DNA from: Struthidea cinerea
Taxonomy: Eukaryota; Chordata; Aves; Passeriformes; Corcoracidae
Reading direction: 5' to 3'
Assembly: GCA_013397865.1 (NCBI GenBank)
Contig: VZTI01000933.1
Span: 1,115,867 to 1,179,866, forward strand
DNA length: 64,000 nucleotides
Below, one piece after another: positions 1-11,770 of this stretch. Each line of letters begins with the position of its first letter. Within the stretch, counting starts at the first letter, position 1. Below the pieces are notes generated by a model. That model made no database searches, had not been told where the DNA came from, and worked only from the letters and a program-made list of their open reading frames with translations. A program made the translations under genes and the position numbers.

Positions 1-3000
1 CAAAGTTTGTGGTTGGACAGAGGCACGGAAGGACTGGAAAAAGTAGTCCTGCAGCAACTAAACTACAAAGAGAAACACAGTCAAGAGTAATGACTTGGAA
101 ATTATTTTTACAAAGCAGCATGGTATTGGGGGGGGGGGTTCGGTTTTTTTTTTTTTCCAAGAATAGTGTAAAGAATATTATTTATGAGTTATGTTAATGA
201 AAATCTGCGTGCTGCAGGCTAGTAAAAATGATGAGCTGTTTTGTCTTTAGTACAGAGAAGACAGTGTAAACTGTGATGCTGTGTGCTGAAATGCCTTGAA
301 ACTCCTTTTTGACTTGTCCATTTAAGTAGTTTGCTGTATTTTTCCTGTCTTCCTTATAATTTTAAGTGGTACTTCCAAACAGGAAGATGTGAAAGGTTGC
401 TGTACCCTGCATGTGACTGTGGGATGCCTTGTTAAAGGCTGGTGAGGAGGAGTGCATATGCTGCCAAAATGTTTGGGTTTTCAGATTTGTGTTGCCCTTG
501 ACTGACAATGAGAGTTATTTTTCCAAACGTGGTGCTTGTGCTTATCTGTCGGATATTAGTGTGCACAGGGGAGAATGTGTCAGTAGTGCCTCCTTAGGAT
601 TTTATCAAAATGCTTGGGGTTTCTTTACTTGCTGAAACAAAAGCTAAGCCATAGTGTAGCCTATGCTTTGTTCTGCACGTTATTCATTTTTCCACAGTGT
701 TTTCTCTCACTTGAATAAATCTGCTCATAATTCTTAAAGATGTGGATAAAATATTTCTTGAGTGGCTTATCTATCTGATGCATGTATTTGATTACTCGAT
801 TATTTACTGGAGATATGATGTACCTTCCAATTATAGTTATTAGTGTAATAGCAGAAAATACTGTGCTGAATTTAATAGGAAAGCAAAATGGGCTAAACTC
901 CAAGTATGTGAATGAGTGCACTACTTATCCCCACTGATCCAAGTGGCTACCTCAGCATTTAGATCTTGTCATATTTGTGCGTAATTGTTACATAGGCACA
1001 GTGTGGGTGCTGCAATGGGTTAAAGCTGCTTCATTTTAACTGCCATTCTTCTTACAATATCAGCAACTCCACAGTGTAGATTTCTGAAGTTTCTAAGCAC
1101 ATACGCACAATACTACAGCTAATAAAACCAGATGGAAACTCTCTTCTTTGAGTTTTCTTTTGTTGGAAGAAATCTTTGGACAGTTGCTCATAGCTTACTC
1201 ACCGTCCCTGTCTGTGCAATTTCCTTTAATCAGAGTTAAACTTTTCCTTTCTCATGTGGAATGAATAAGGCAGAGTATGTGGAGGTAAAATGAAGACTCG
1301 TTTCATGTGTTTCAGGTTGGTGCAGTGAGGAAGAAAGTGATTTGTAGCATTAGAAACACATTGCAAACTAAGGCAGCGGGACACTGTCAGAAATTCGATA
1401 TGAGCTCGAAGCTGCAGCAAAGGCATTTTTTAAAGCAGTTCTGAAAGTGAGACTTCAGGACATTATTGGCAGGATTTTGAGTGGAACAGGGAGGGGGAAG
1501 TGCATCCTTGAAGGTATTAATACCCTTGAGGGTATTATTTGCATAAATAATGCCATGTTTGGTGTGTTCTGATGAACTACCCTCAGTGTGCTGAGGTTAG
1601 CTCTTGCGTGGAAGTGCGTGTGAGGTGGAAGAAGTTTTCATATGAATGTTGAAATGACAAATGACAAGGCAAAAATTCGGGAAGGTAATTCCATATGTTA
1701 AGGCATGCAGACCAAAAAGGATGGAGAGAGGAGGCTGGGACTGGGGGGTTGGCAGGGACTCAGCCTGGATTTTTAAGCTGCAGAGAAGGTTTTAAAGGAA
1801 GTTAATATAGGGGCTTGGTGCTAAGCAGTCTTTTTCTGGTTTTGAAACATGTGAGAAAGCAGTATTACTTGGATTTTCATAATCATGCAGAATCTCAGTG
1901 GATGTGAACTGTTCCTATCAACTTTTGGAGTTTAATAACAATGTAAATGTCAAAATGCATTATTTCATTGAGCGTTTTAGCAGAAACAAGCACATATAAT
2001 GCAGTTGTTGGTGGAGTTGCAGAATAAGCCCCAATTCTTGGTGAAATTCAGCTAGTATTTCTGCCCTGTCGTGGCAGGGAAGATCTGGTGATGAAGTGTC
2101 CCTTCCTCTGGTCCTGAATTCAAGTGAAAAGTAGATAAATGTCTTTTGATAGGGTCATTTTTAAAAGCCTGAAGACTTTACCATTCTTTCTTCTAATATT
2201 TCTAAGTTTTAGTATGGCTTCAGATGAGGGAAAACCTAGCATCATCTAATGAGGATTTTTCAAAACTACTGGGAGCTGCTAATAATTTAGCAAGAAATAA
2301 GTAAATAACGGCATAGTTTTCTCTGTAGAGCTCTTGGATCTGCGGTTCAGTGACAGGTAATCCTAAATAAACATGGATTGCTTTGCTGTTGTGTTACATA
2401 CTGTTTATGTAAAAGATCCTTGTGGACCTTGCTCTCTAAATTGTTGTTCTAATTCATTCTGTGAGAGGAGTACATAATATGAAGTTACTACATGTTCTTG
2501 ATCCAAAGCCCATTTTCAGTTGATGGTGGATTTTTTTCCACCAAGTTCCATAACATCTGGTTCACGCCTCATTGGAAGCAAGGCCCTTTCCCCAGCAAAG
2601 CCAGGACAATGTTCCAGGGAACAGATAATTTATGTAGCACTGTAGATACTCATGGCACTCTTATATAAAATGTAAGAAGGTGGTGAGTTTCTCTCCTGAA
2701 GAGTTTGTAATCCAAAACAGGTGGGGTCAGCCGTGTGGACAGAGGAATTTAATGCATCATTTTGGTTTGCTTTTAGCTCTGTCATCATCGAGTTGGGTTT
2801 TATTCTTTTTTAAAATGCTCGGGATTCTTGGCACTGATGATAATCTTTCATTGTGAAACTTCTCAGGACAGGAGTGTGTCTGTAGCCTTCTCAAGGGACT
2901 GCGAGCAGTAGGGTGGCTGATAGGTGAAGAGTGTGGCTTTAGTGGAATTTGGGTGGAGTTCCTGGGCTGACGTGGGACTGCACGTGCAGAAGGTAGTGAC

Positions 3001-3728
3001 TGGAAATGATGCACTCGGGGTGCTCTGCACAAGTGCTTGACTCCGGGTCACATCCAAGCTCTTCATTTCAGTATTATTCAGTGTGTACATGTTAGTCATG
3101 GGTTTTGGGAGTATGCCTGGAGGGGCTCCGCAGCTCTGGCTTTCCTGGCTTTTAGAGTTCATTTGCAGAGCTTGATTTTGTGAGAAGCACAAAATACCAC
3201 CAGCCAGCTGTAACTTGTGTGTTTTACTGTTCCCAGGTGTTTGACATTCTTTTGTTTTGTGTTTTGGGTTTCTTTTGTACCTTTTTTAAGCGAACAGAAG
3301 TGGTGTTTGTATGCATTTGCCCAGTTGCCGATACTTGGGCGTTTCTAAGATACCTCTGGATTTAGGCAAAAAGTGTATTTAAGTGCTCATGGTTCTCTTG
3401 ACTGCAGACTGTTATTCCCTGAAGGAGACATAGGTGTGCTGGAGTTGTGAAGTTGCAACTGGGCAAATGTTTCATGTGTGTACCAAAGTCTCGTCTGTTA
3501 ATTATTAGGAGCTTAGGAGTGTAAAGGAAGACTGGTGGTTTCTTTTCTTCATTTTCCTTCCTGTCCTTACATGTAACATGCTTAAACTGTAGCTTCTAGT
3601 TTTATTAAATAATTAGCACCTCAGGAGTTACAGAGGCCATTTTGGAAGCATGATGTGGTGAAACCATCCTCTAAAAACAGTTAATCTTTTAGTACAGTTT
3701 GGAAGCAGTAGTAGTTTGTTTCTTTTCT

Positions 3729-3799
3729 AAAAAAGAAAACAAACAAAAACCAACCAAACAAAAAACAAAACAAACAAACAAAAACCCCCAAAAAACCCC
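3729..3799. repeat. CAAA-rich low-complexity repeat
   Basis: This is a run of A with interspersed single C, dominated by CAAA, CAAAA and CCAAA units and ending in ACCCC. It is a degenerate microsatellite or an old A-rich tail. No transposon body is recognisable before it. Confidence 0.8.
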
Positions 3800-6700
3800 T
3801 GCAATTATTTGAAGATGTGAAAAATAGGTATATCTATACTGCATCTTTAATCATATTTCTGTTCAAGTCCTCTATGTAGTAGTTATTAATGAATGTGCAT
3901 TACTTTTTATTTGTTTAGGAGGCTCTAGCAGCAAAGGCAGCAAGGAAACTTCCTCAAGCCCTGTTTGCTTATCTAAGACAGTAAAAGAGCTTGGTTTGCA
4001 ACATCCTGTGTTTTCTCTTGTATCTTTGAAACATATCTGTTATGTTGATCTGGGACAAACCTTCTAACTTTTGCAATATTCTTATACATGAATATATTCA
4101 CAGTGTTGATGTATGCATTTTGTAAGAATAGCTGGAATATTCTGATACAAATCTATTTAAAAGCTAATTTTCTGTCTGCAGCAGGTCAGGCTGAACACTG
4201 ATCAGTCTTCTGTTTTAATCTCTGAACATGAAATGTATCTAGAGCTTCAAATGCAAGGGGCTTAGGGCATTTTCTGGCATTAAAAATATTAATCATTGAC
4301 CTGAGACTAAGATGTCTCAAGCTAATTATTATTCTTGTTCAGGAGTAACTTCTGAAGGGCTTTCTGTGTGTCTTCAGCCATGACTATTCCCGAGCTGCCT
4401 ATTTATAACTGTAGTTCCCCTAGGGCTGTATTTCCATTTCTGATGGCAACCACTCAGCTCTCTGTTTCTCCCCGTGTTATTTATCTTGGTGGTGAGACCT
4501 CGTGAGTTGGTGGTGATCAGACATTATCATGGGTCTTGTCTCTGTTTCAACCACAGGAGCAGTTTGGAGCTGCAGGAAGTGGTTCCACACATTCCAAATT
4601 TCTGGGTAGAAGTCAGTATCTGCACCAGCATTAAAATAACCTCTTGATGTAGAGCTTGGCTCATAGCATGTGACAAGGATATATTAAGGCCATAGGTTTC
4701 CAGAGTTGGCTTCAAGTGCCTGGCTGGGATGGGAATGCTGGCATCCAGTTTACATTGAGCTTCCTCTCATTTAGTTTCCCGGCAAGAGGAAGCGACTGCT
4801 TGGAGAGGGCAGCGTGGATCAGAGGGCTGAAAGAATGTCAGTGGAAGTTAACATTTGCAGGAAATCTTGGGACTGAGACATTTGTGTCCCTTTTGGCAAA
4901 ACCCCACCCAGTGGAAAGGGGACTGTTTAGGTTGGATCAGTTTCTCTAAAAAGGTAAATGAAGAATGCTTACTTAACTTTTTGCTTAGTTCAGGCAGAGC
5001 TAAGTGGTGGGAAGGCTTCGTTTTTGTGGAAAATGGCATTCATCCCATCTGCAGTATAGTGACTGTTCTGCTAAAGTAATGGAGTAATTACGAGGATTTT
5101 CATTTTTGTTCATTTCATCTTTAGTCTCCTCTGTGCTGCTTCTTATGCAGCGGGTACTGTCTTGAGATTTGACCTGTAATATGAAGTTTTAGTTGATAAA
5201 GTTCAACTTTATGCCACTTTATTGCTATACTTAACACTGTGCAAGATCTCTTGCATTGTAAAGCAATAGAGAAGGAGTGGTTAAGTGGTTTGTCACCACA
5301 GTCTCAACTGAGGTGCTCGATGCTTTTCATTCTGAAAGTTAAAGCCTCCCTTAAAACAGAGGAGGGTTTTCCTTCTCAGAAATTTTTGTACTTTTTACCT
5401 TGGAGGGGGGGGAAATTAATAAAGAGGAGACAAGTATGAGAATAGTACAAGTAAAGAACATACACTGGGTTTCTGGCTTGTAAGGAGGAGAATTGCTGAT
5501 TTTGCTTTCAGAGAGGAGAGGTGGATGCATGCTGGTGTTCTAACAGTGTTCTGTGGGGGCTTCATATTTCTTATACTTTTCCTTAGAATTTTTTATATTA
5601 CTTGTGTAATTTATTAATGCTGTACAGACAAATACTTTTATAGATAATTTTTTTGCGTGCTTAAATTTTTTTTTGTTTCTGACTATGCTTTGTTATTTAT
5701 TTAAAACAAAAGTGCTACCTGTGACCATCGATTAATATTTCCATTGAGGGTAAATAAAACATTTAAATTGAGTAAAGGACTTCAGTGTTTCTCCATAGTT
5801 AAGGGCATTTGATTAATGGATTTTTACTCTCACTTAACTTTATTTGCTGTATTTGTTAAGTACAAAGTCCTGTAAACGTGTTATTGTTGCAGAAGGTTCA
5901 CTTAGTGCAGTTTTTGGATGCAGCAGCAATGCTGCAATATTTGCTTAAACAAGACCCTTGTTTTAAGAATCATCTTAGTTCCTTTCAGGTGAAGTGAAGG
6001 TTAAAAAAAGATGCAGTGTGTGTATGCATACATGCATGTGTTCTCACCCCTTCTAGGCTAAAAATCCCTTACTGGAAAGGGAAACAATAAAAATTCCAAA
6101 GCCATATCCATATAGGCAGCTTTCCCAATTCCGTCTTTAGTGATTTAGAGCTTTTATGTGTGTAGTCTGAAAGTTTGAGTTGTAAAGATGATGTTTTTTA
6201 CTCTGCTGCCTTTATTGTTTTAATATAGAATCTGTTCATTAGTTTAAGTATTTAGTATATAAGTTTTGATACACATTGATCAAAACTATGAATAAATACA
6301 TTGCCTATGATGTTAACCTTGACCTCTCATTTTAGCTTCAATACCTCTTCATCCTACACATATTTGCCTTAATTCTTGATAAGGTCTTTAGGAATAGCTG
6401 TGAATACCTTGTGAAGATGGTAAATTTGTTAGAGTCAGTAGGGGCTAGGATTAGTCCTTGACAACAAACAGCCTGTTTAGTGCTCTGTGGAAGTCTCAAA
6501 GTCTGCACGAAAGTATTGGCCATGAGAAGTTGTAGGGAAGCATGTTGGTGTTTTGCTTAGCTTGACGTGAAGCTGTGTAGCAGTATGCAAATGGGAAGCA
6601 GGCAAGTTTTCCTTCTGTCCCCTTTTTATATGTCAATCAGAAACACTTTAATGTTTTTTGATAGTTATTTTAGCATTTAATAAAAATTTGAAATAAAAAT

Positions 6701-8206
6701 CAGTGTAGCAGGGGTGGACAAGTGAGTAGGTGAAGATCAATTTCGTGCAGTATTGAAGCAAATGACTTGCAGTGGAAGCATGAACAAAAACATATATGAG
6801 AGTATTGATCCTTAGCCACACTGCTTATTCCATAGGGTATCATCTAAAATAATGACATATTACACTTTTCCAAGACAGGTGAAATTAGGGAAGAAGGACT
6901 AGCCAAGCAGTCACCTACAGGTACTTTTCTGAAAATGTGTCTGGGTTTCTGACAGTTGGAGTGTAAAATGGGAAAATCAGGAGCTCTACGCTTGAAGACA
7001 CACAGGCACTCAAGTCCTTGGGTGTGGGAAGGCCCTGTTGTCCTGCTGCTCCTTTCTGTACAGACAGCCAGCTGGAGCTTGATCCTTGTCTTCCCTGTGC
7101 ATCGTTGGGTTGTGTATTTTTTAACAGGTCACACTTACATGTGTGCTATTAGTATTGACAGTCTAAAGTAAGAAAAAATTTACTGAAGAATTTTCTGTGG
7201 ATTTTGGTTTTAATTTTGGATCTGATGCCACTCTGCATAGGGGATGAGGTCTTTTGCCACGCAGAAGCACAAACTGGAAACTCTGGATGGTGTAGTCTGG
7301 AATGCGTGGGGGCCTGGGGCCACGTGTCATTGCTGCTTCTCAGGAACAGCCCCTCATCCTCACCTGCAGAATTAGGGCTAACACTGTGGAGTCAGGCTGT
7401 ACTGTCTAACTTGGAGTAGTAGCTGTGACAAACAGTGAATTCTTGATTGGAATTCCTTATGTAGATCACCTCAGGGGAAAAGAAACCACAACAGGGCTTG
7501 GGATGTGTGAATCCATTGCTGTACCCAAGATGTTGGCCAGACTTCCACAAGATACTTGTACCAGGCTTTGGGCTAAGTTTTGTAATCTCTTTTTTAACTC
7601 CTTATAGTCATCAAATTTCCTCAGCAAACCAGTAGTCCTTGATGCTGCCCCACTGATGTGCTCTGGCAATGCAAGTGCTTTCTCTGGCCTCACCAGTTTT
7701 GGAGTTTGAATTCACAATGGGTAACTTCACACAACCCCCTCTTTTGTGTCATGTTCTTCTTTCCCATCCTTGTTCTTGCCTTGCTTTCTCCTGCCCCCCA
7801 AACCAAAAAAACAACAAACCATTAAATGTAATAATTCTGGTTCCAGCTACACCCATTGCCGTTTTCTTGCTGCCAAAGTCATGTTCAGGGATCATCCTCT
7901 CAGATTGTGCTGCATCACCCGTTATGCATTGCAAGAGGAAGAGCTAAGGATCAGCCCATGAAGAGTTTCACTTGTCTGCTATGACTCTTCCCTTCAGGTC
8001 TTCTCCTGCTCCTGTGGAAATATATGTTTTTTAAATTTTCATGTAAATTATATTCCATGAGTCAAATAAACAATAAGAATAAACTTGTTTATACAGCTGT
8101 TAGTGCATACAAACTGAGGGGACTAAGACTACTTTTCTGAAAGCTGAAGATGCGAGATGAACATTTAGAGTCTGTGGAACCAAGTATTCAGAATCTGGGC
8201 ATCACG

Positions 8207-8363
8207 TTTTTATGGTGTAAAGTGAGGTTGTCTCTGAGGTACTTTCCCAAGTCGTATTGAAGTCCAAACTGATTTCATTTTTTTCTTTTCCCCATTTGTG
8301 TGGAAAAAGAATCTCACTTAAGGGGGGAAAAAGTGGGGAAGGAATTCAGGCTGGGAAATTGCA
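8207..8363 (+). repeat. Direct repeat copy 1 (intron 2)
   Basis: This segment matches 12660-12816 in the same orientation, with starts 4453 bases apart. Both begin TTTTTATGGTGTAAAGTGAG and share blocks around TTGTCTCTGA, TACTTTCCC, TATTGAAGTCCAAA, GTGGAAAAAGAATCTCAC and GGGGAAGGAATT. Identity over the first 140 bases is close to 90% by hand count, with two small indels; similarity fades after that. It is either two copies of an unrecognised interspersed repeat or an old local duplication. Confidence 0.85.
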
Positions 8364-11300
8364 GAAACCCAGTAGTAGATGCAGGTTCCTGTCTGACCCA
8401 TTTTTCCTCTCACTGGGATTAATAATTGAGCCAGAAAAGGCCAAGATAACCAAATCCCAAAGGTGGGAAGGTCAGAAATAGGTAACTTACCAACACTAAC
8501 TATAAAGAATAATACTTTGGTTTAATGTGCTTGCTTTAAATGAAGAAAGGTCTGTTATATATGTTGTTCTTGTTCATCTACTGTGTGTAAAGTATTTCCT
8601 TTGAATTCTGAAATACTTGTGGGCTTTGGGGGAGTTTTGTTTGGTTGGTTTTGTTGCATTCAGGACATTCCAGTTTCCATCCAAAATCAGCTAAACAAAA
8701 AATACAGCATGAAAAAAATAATTTCTTACTGTCTTAATGTAAAAACTCCCCAAAGTGCTGAAACTATAAACTTTTCAAGCTGGAATACAAGGAAGCCAAA
8801 AGCTTGTCTTCCAGCTGCCTTACAGTTAGACTTTTTTTTTCTTGAAGGCCTAATGATTTGCAACTAGAGCCAGTTTTTTCAGGGTCAGAGTACAGTCTGA
8901 TTTGTTTTGTTGGTGTCTTCCAGTGTCTCGTCCTCTTCTGTTTTTTCTCCACTGAGAATAGCTTACATATTTTGGCTCGTAAACACTACAATTACACTTG
9001 GGGAAAGGGGAGGAAGGAAAGTTGTATAAAGACAATTTCTTAGATTTTCCCTCATTTTGAGAAGAAGCATGAGGTTATTTACTAGGGGATTAAACCTTGC
9101 TGCCAGATGTGCCTGATCCCTGTGGTCAGTTGATCCCTCAAGGCGAGAGCACTGATTAGTACTTGCTCTGTCACTTATTTTATATGAAAATAAGGGAAGC
9201 TATGCAGAGGTGCTGTTCTGCAGAGATCATGAACTCTGAGTCATCCCTAGGCTGAATTTCCTCTAAATGTTATGTAACTCAAGTATTTATACAATTGGAA
9301 CACATGCATTGTAGCTGGAGTACTTGTGAGTTCTCTTTTTTTGTTCATGTGAGAGCAGACCCCCTGTGTTCAGGGTATGGGGCATAACACTGAGTTTTCA
9401 CTAGTAAAGCTGTTCCACTGCAACATGCACTTGAGGTTTTCATGGAATGATTCCAAATCTATTTCAGGAAAAAAAAATAAAATCTTGGCACTTAAAGCTG
9501 CCTGGGTTTGAATGGTAAAACTGAACAAAATGTTGATGCAACAGTGATCTACGCAGTTTTCAATATCACCTTTACTTTCAAGTTTAAGTGCTCTAGTAAA
9601 AGCTTAGTTCCTTGTTTTCCAGAGCTTTGTGGTGCTCTGCTGTTATAATAAATACAATACATAAATAGTAAATTGAATACAATAATAATTTAAGAAGTAA
9701 GTGGTGTAGTTTAATTTCTTTTTAAGAGTTCCTCTGAAAGCCCTGGTTTATTGTAAAGTTAACAGCCTGGAGTTGAAAGCCAGCACAGACCGAGCATTTT
9801 GATACTTCAGTAAATGTACTTCATTTAAATGCATCCTGACTAATTTTTTTGTCTGACTAAGACAGGAGATAAACATGTCTTTGTAGTGACCAAACTGAAT
9901 TGTCTTTTGGGTCCAATGTGGCAATTTTTAGCATTGCGTTCTGCAAAGAGCTTAAGGATATTAGATGGCCAAATCTCAGTGGCTGGCAGTCAGACTGCTT
10001 TTCCTTTGAACATCTCGTGTGCATCTTTCTCATATGCCCCCAGAATGTGCATCTCTGAAGTTGTGGGCTTTCCTTTTATTTTGGTTTAGTGTAAGAAACA
10101 GGGAGGGTTTAATTTCTTTAAGACAGAAGTCTCCAACCTTTATTGAGAGGGTAAAGGACGGATGGGATGTGACGCTTGTCTTGAATGACATGCATTCTTC
10201 TTCTATCTCCTCTCTTGTGGTTCCTTTCATGTTGGATCTTCTTTAACTCAGTCCTGCACCATTCTTTGTTTTAGCATCTCCCTTTCCCTTTTAGCTAATG
10301 CCTTCCAATTTTCTATGTATTTCATTGCCTGTTGCACAATTAAAAAAAATCCTGTACCAAAGCCTTTTATCAGAGACAAGTGAATTCTTTGAAATTGCTT
10401 TTTTCATGTCTGGATTGAAAAATGGTGAAAAGTATATGTATGTTGCTGGTAGAATTTCACCCTCCTGGAAATGTTTTATTTCAGCTGTAACTTATTATCC
10501 AATAGTTGCTGAAACCAAAAATATAGTATAATGAAGTCTGGCTGGCACTTTCAGTTTTTCCACATGGTGTGCTAATCTGGAAGTTGTTGTGGTGTCCTTG
10601 GGATTTGGATGTAGAAGATAAGAATTAAGAACTGTTAGAGAAATCTGCCTTAGTTCTGAATTATACTGTTACAGAAAGCTTACTGGTATTGTAGCTGTTT
10701 TCTTAATGCATTAGTTTTCTTCTTGGAAGTGGCTTTGCTAATTATTTTGACATTTTAATTGTTTTCATTCCATCTCAAGTGTGATGAGAGGTATGAGCTC
10801 ACCATGCTCGTTGGCGAGATCTCAGTATAAAAGGGAAGTCCTTTAGTCTCAGTAGACATTCCCAGCATTTCTAGGGGCTGGATTTCCATTCATATATCTG
10901 AAGTCTTTGGTGTCAAGCAGTTCCTTCTCCTGTGTTACTACTAAGTGGGTTAGTGAAGCGCTGTAGCTCTGTGCCAGGATGAAATTTCAGTATAATATGC
11001 CGGTAATAGGGCTGGTGGAATTTTCACTGAGCTAAAGGCAGCAACAGAATGAGAGTTGACACTGAGCTGAGTGGCTGCACAGTTTTCACAGTATAGGAGT
11101 GTGTGCATAGCTTTTCCCTGTTGGCTGGTTGGAGATGGACAGATAGGTTGCACACTGTATCATAATAAATAAATGCTGTCAAATGTTTGCTCTGGTCTGC
11201 TAAACCAAGAAGTAAAAATTCTGGAGTCTGGATAAGCTTATAATGAAAAGCTGCTTTTGGGAAAAGGTAAGGCAAACCAATATATCTTGACTTACGGAGA

Positions 11301-11700
11301 CTCCAAAAGACTCGATTTAAATTTGATAGGCTTTACTTAAAAACCATTTTAAGGTAACCAAAGAAATATTTGTGTTGAATAGTAAAGGTCTGAAATTCCC
11401 TCTGAGGTGGAAGTAGAGCCTGCTGTAGCTATTAGTGGTCATTTGAACTTCATGGAAGCTGTTGAGCATCTTGGGTTTGCTCTGTGGAATTCTTTTGAAT
11501 GGTCAGAACTCAGCCACACTTGTTAACAGACGAAAGTTCTCGAGAAAACCAGAGAAGCAGTTAATGGCTTGTGCTACTTAAAAGTAATAATAATCAACAG
11601 ATTTAAAAATGATAAACATCGTATTTTCAGAAAATGAACTTATGCCTTTGCAGGAGAAAAATAAAAACTTAATTTTTAAAAAATGCTTTCTTTTTAATAG

Positions 11701-11770
11701 ATTATGGAAGAAACAAATACACAGATTGCTTGGCCATCAAAGTTGAAGATTGGAGCAAAATCGAAAAAAG
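11701..11770 (+). CDS. BICC1: BICC1 exon 3 (70 bp)
   Basis: The exon begins in phase 0 after TTTTTAATAG, encodes IMEETNTQIAWPSKL and a Lys-rich end, and stops one base into a codon before GTATTT. It is the C-terminal half of the first KH fold (helix and strand after the GxxG loop); the loop itself is in the missing exon 2. The split codon is completed as Asp by exon 4. Confidence 0.97.

Larger units (their letters stand above)
1..11700 (+). other. BICC1: 3' part of BICC1 intron 2
   Basis: No exon is supported here. I looked for the short exon 2 that in mammals carries the KH1 GxxG loop just before the exon 3 sequence and did not find it, so it lies before the window. Contents are AT-rich intron sequence, a CAAA-type low-complexity run at 3729-3799, and the first copy of a duplicated segment at 8207-8363. 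The open frames are short, unlike known proteins, and look like chance. The intron ends with a pyrimidine-rich tract and TTAATAG at 11694-11700. Confidence 0.8.

Noticed and set aside
3919..3984. AG-preceded Ala/Lys-coding stretch in intron 2, considered as exon 2
   Set aside because: The translation does not contain the expected short exon 2 sequence with its Gly-x-x-Gly and Phe-Phe-Gln-Lys end, and no suitable donor follows in phase 0.
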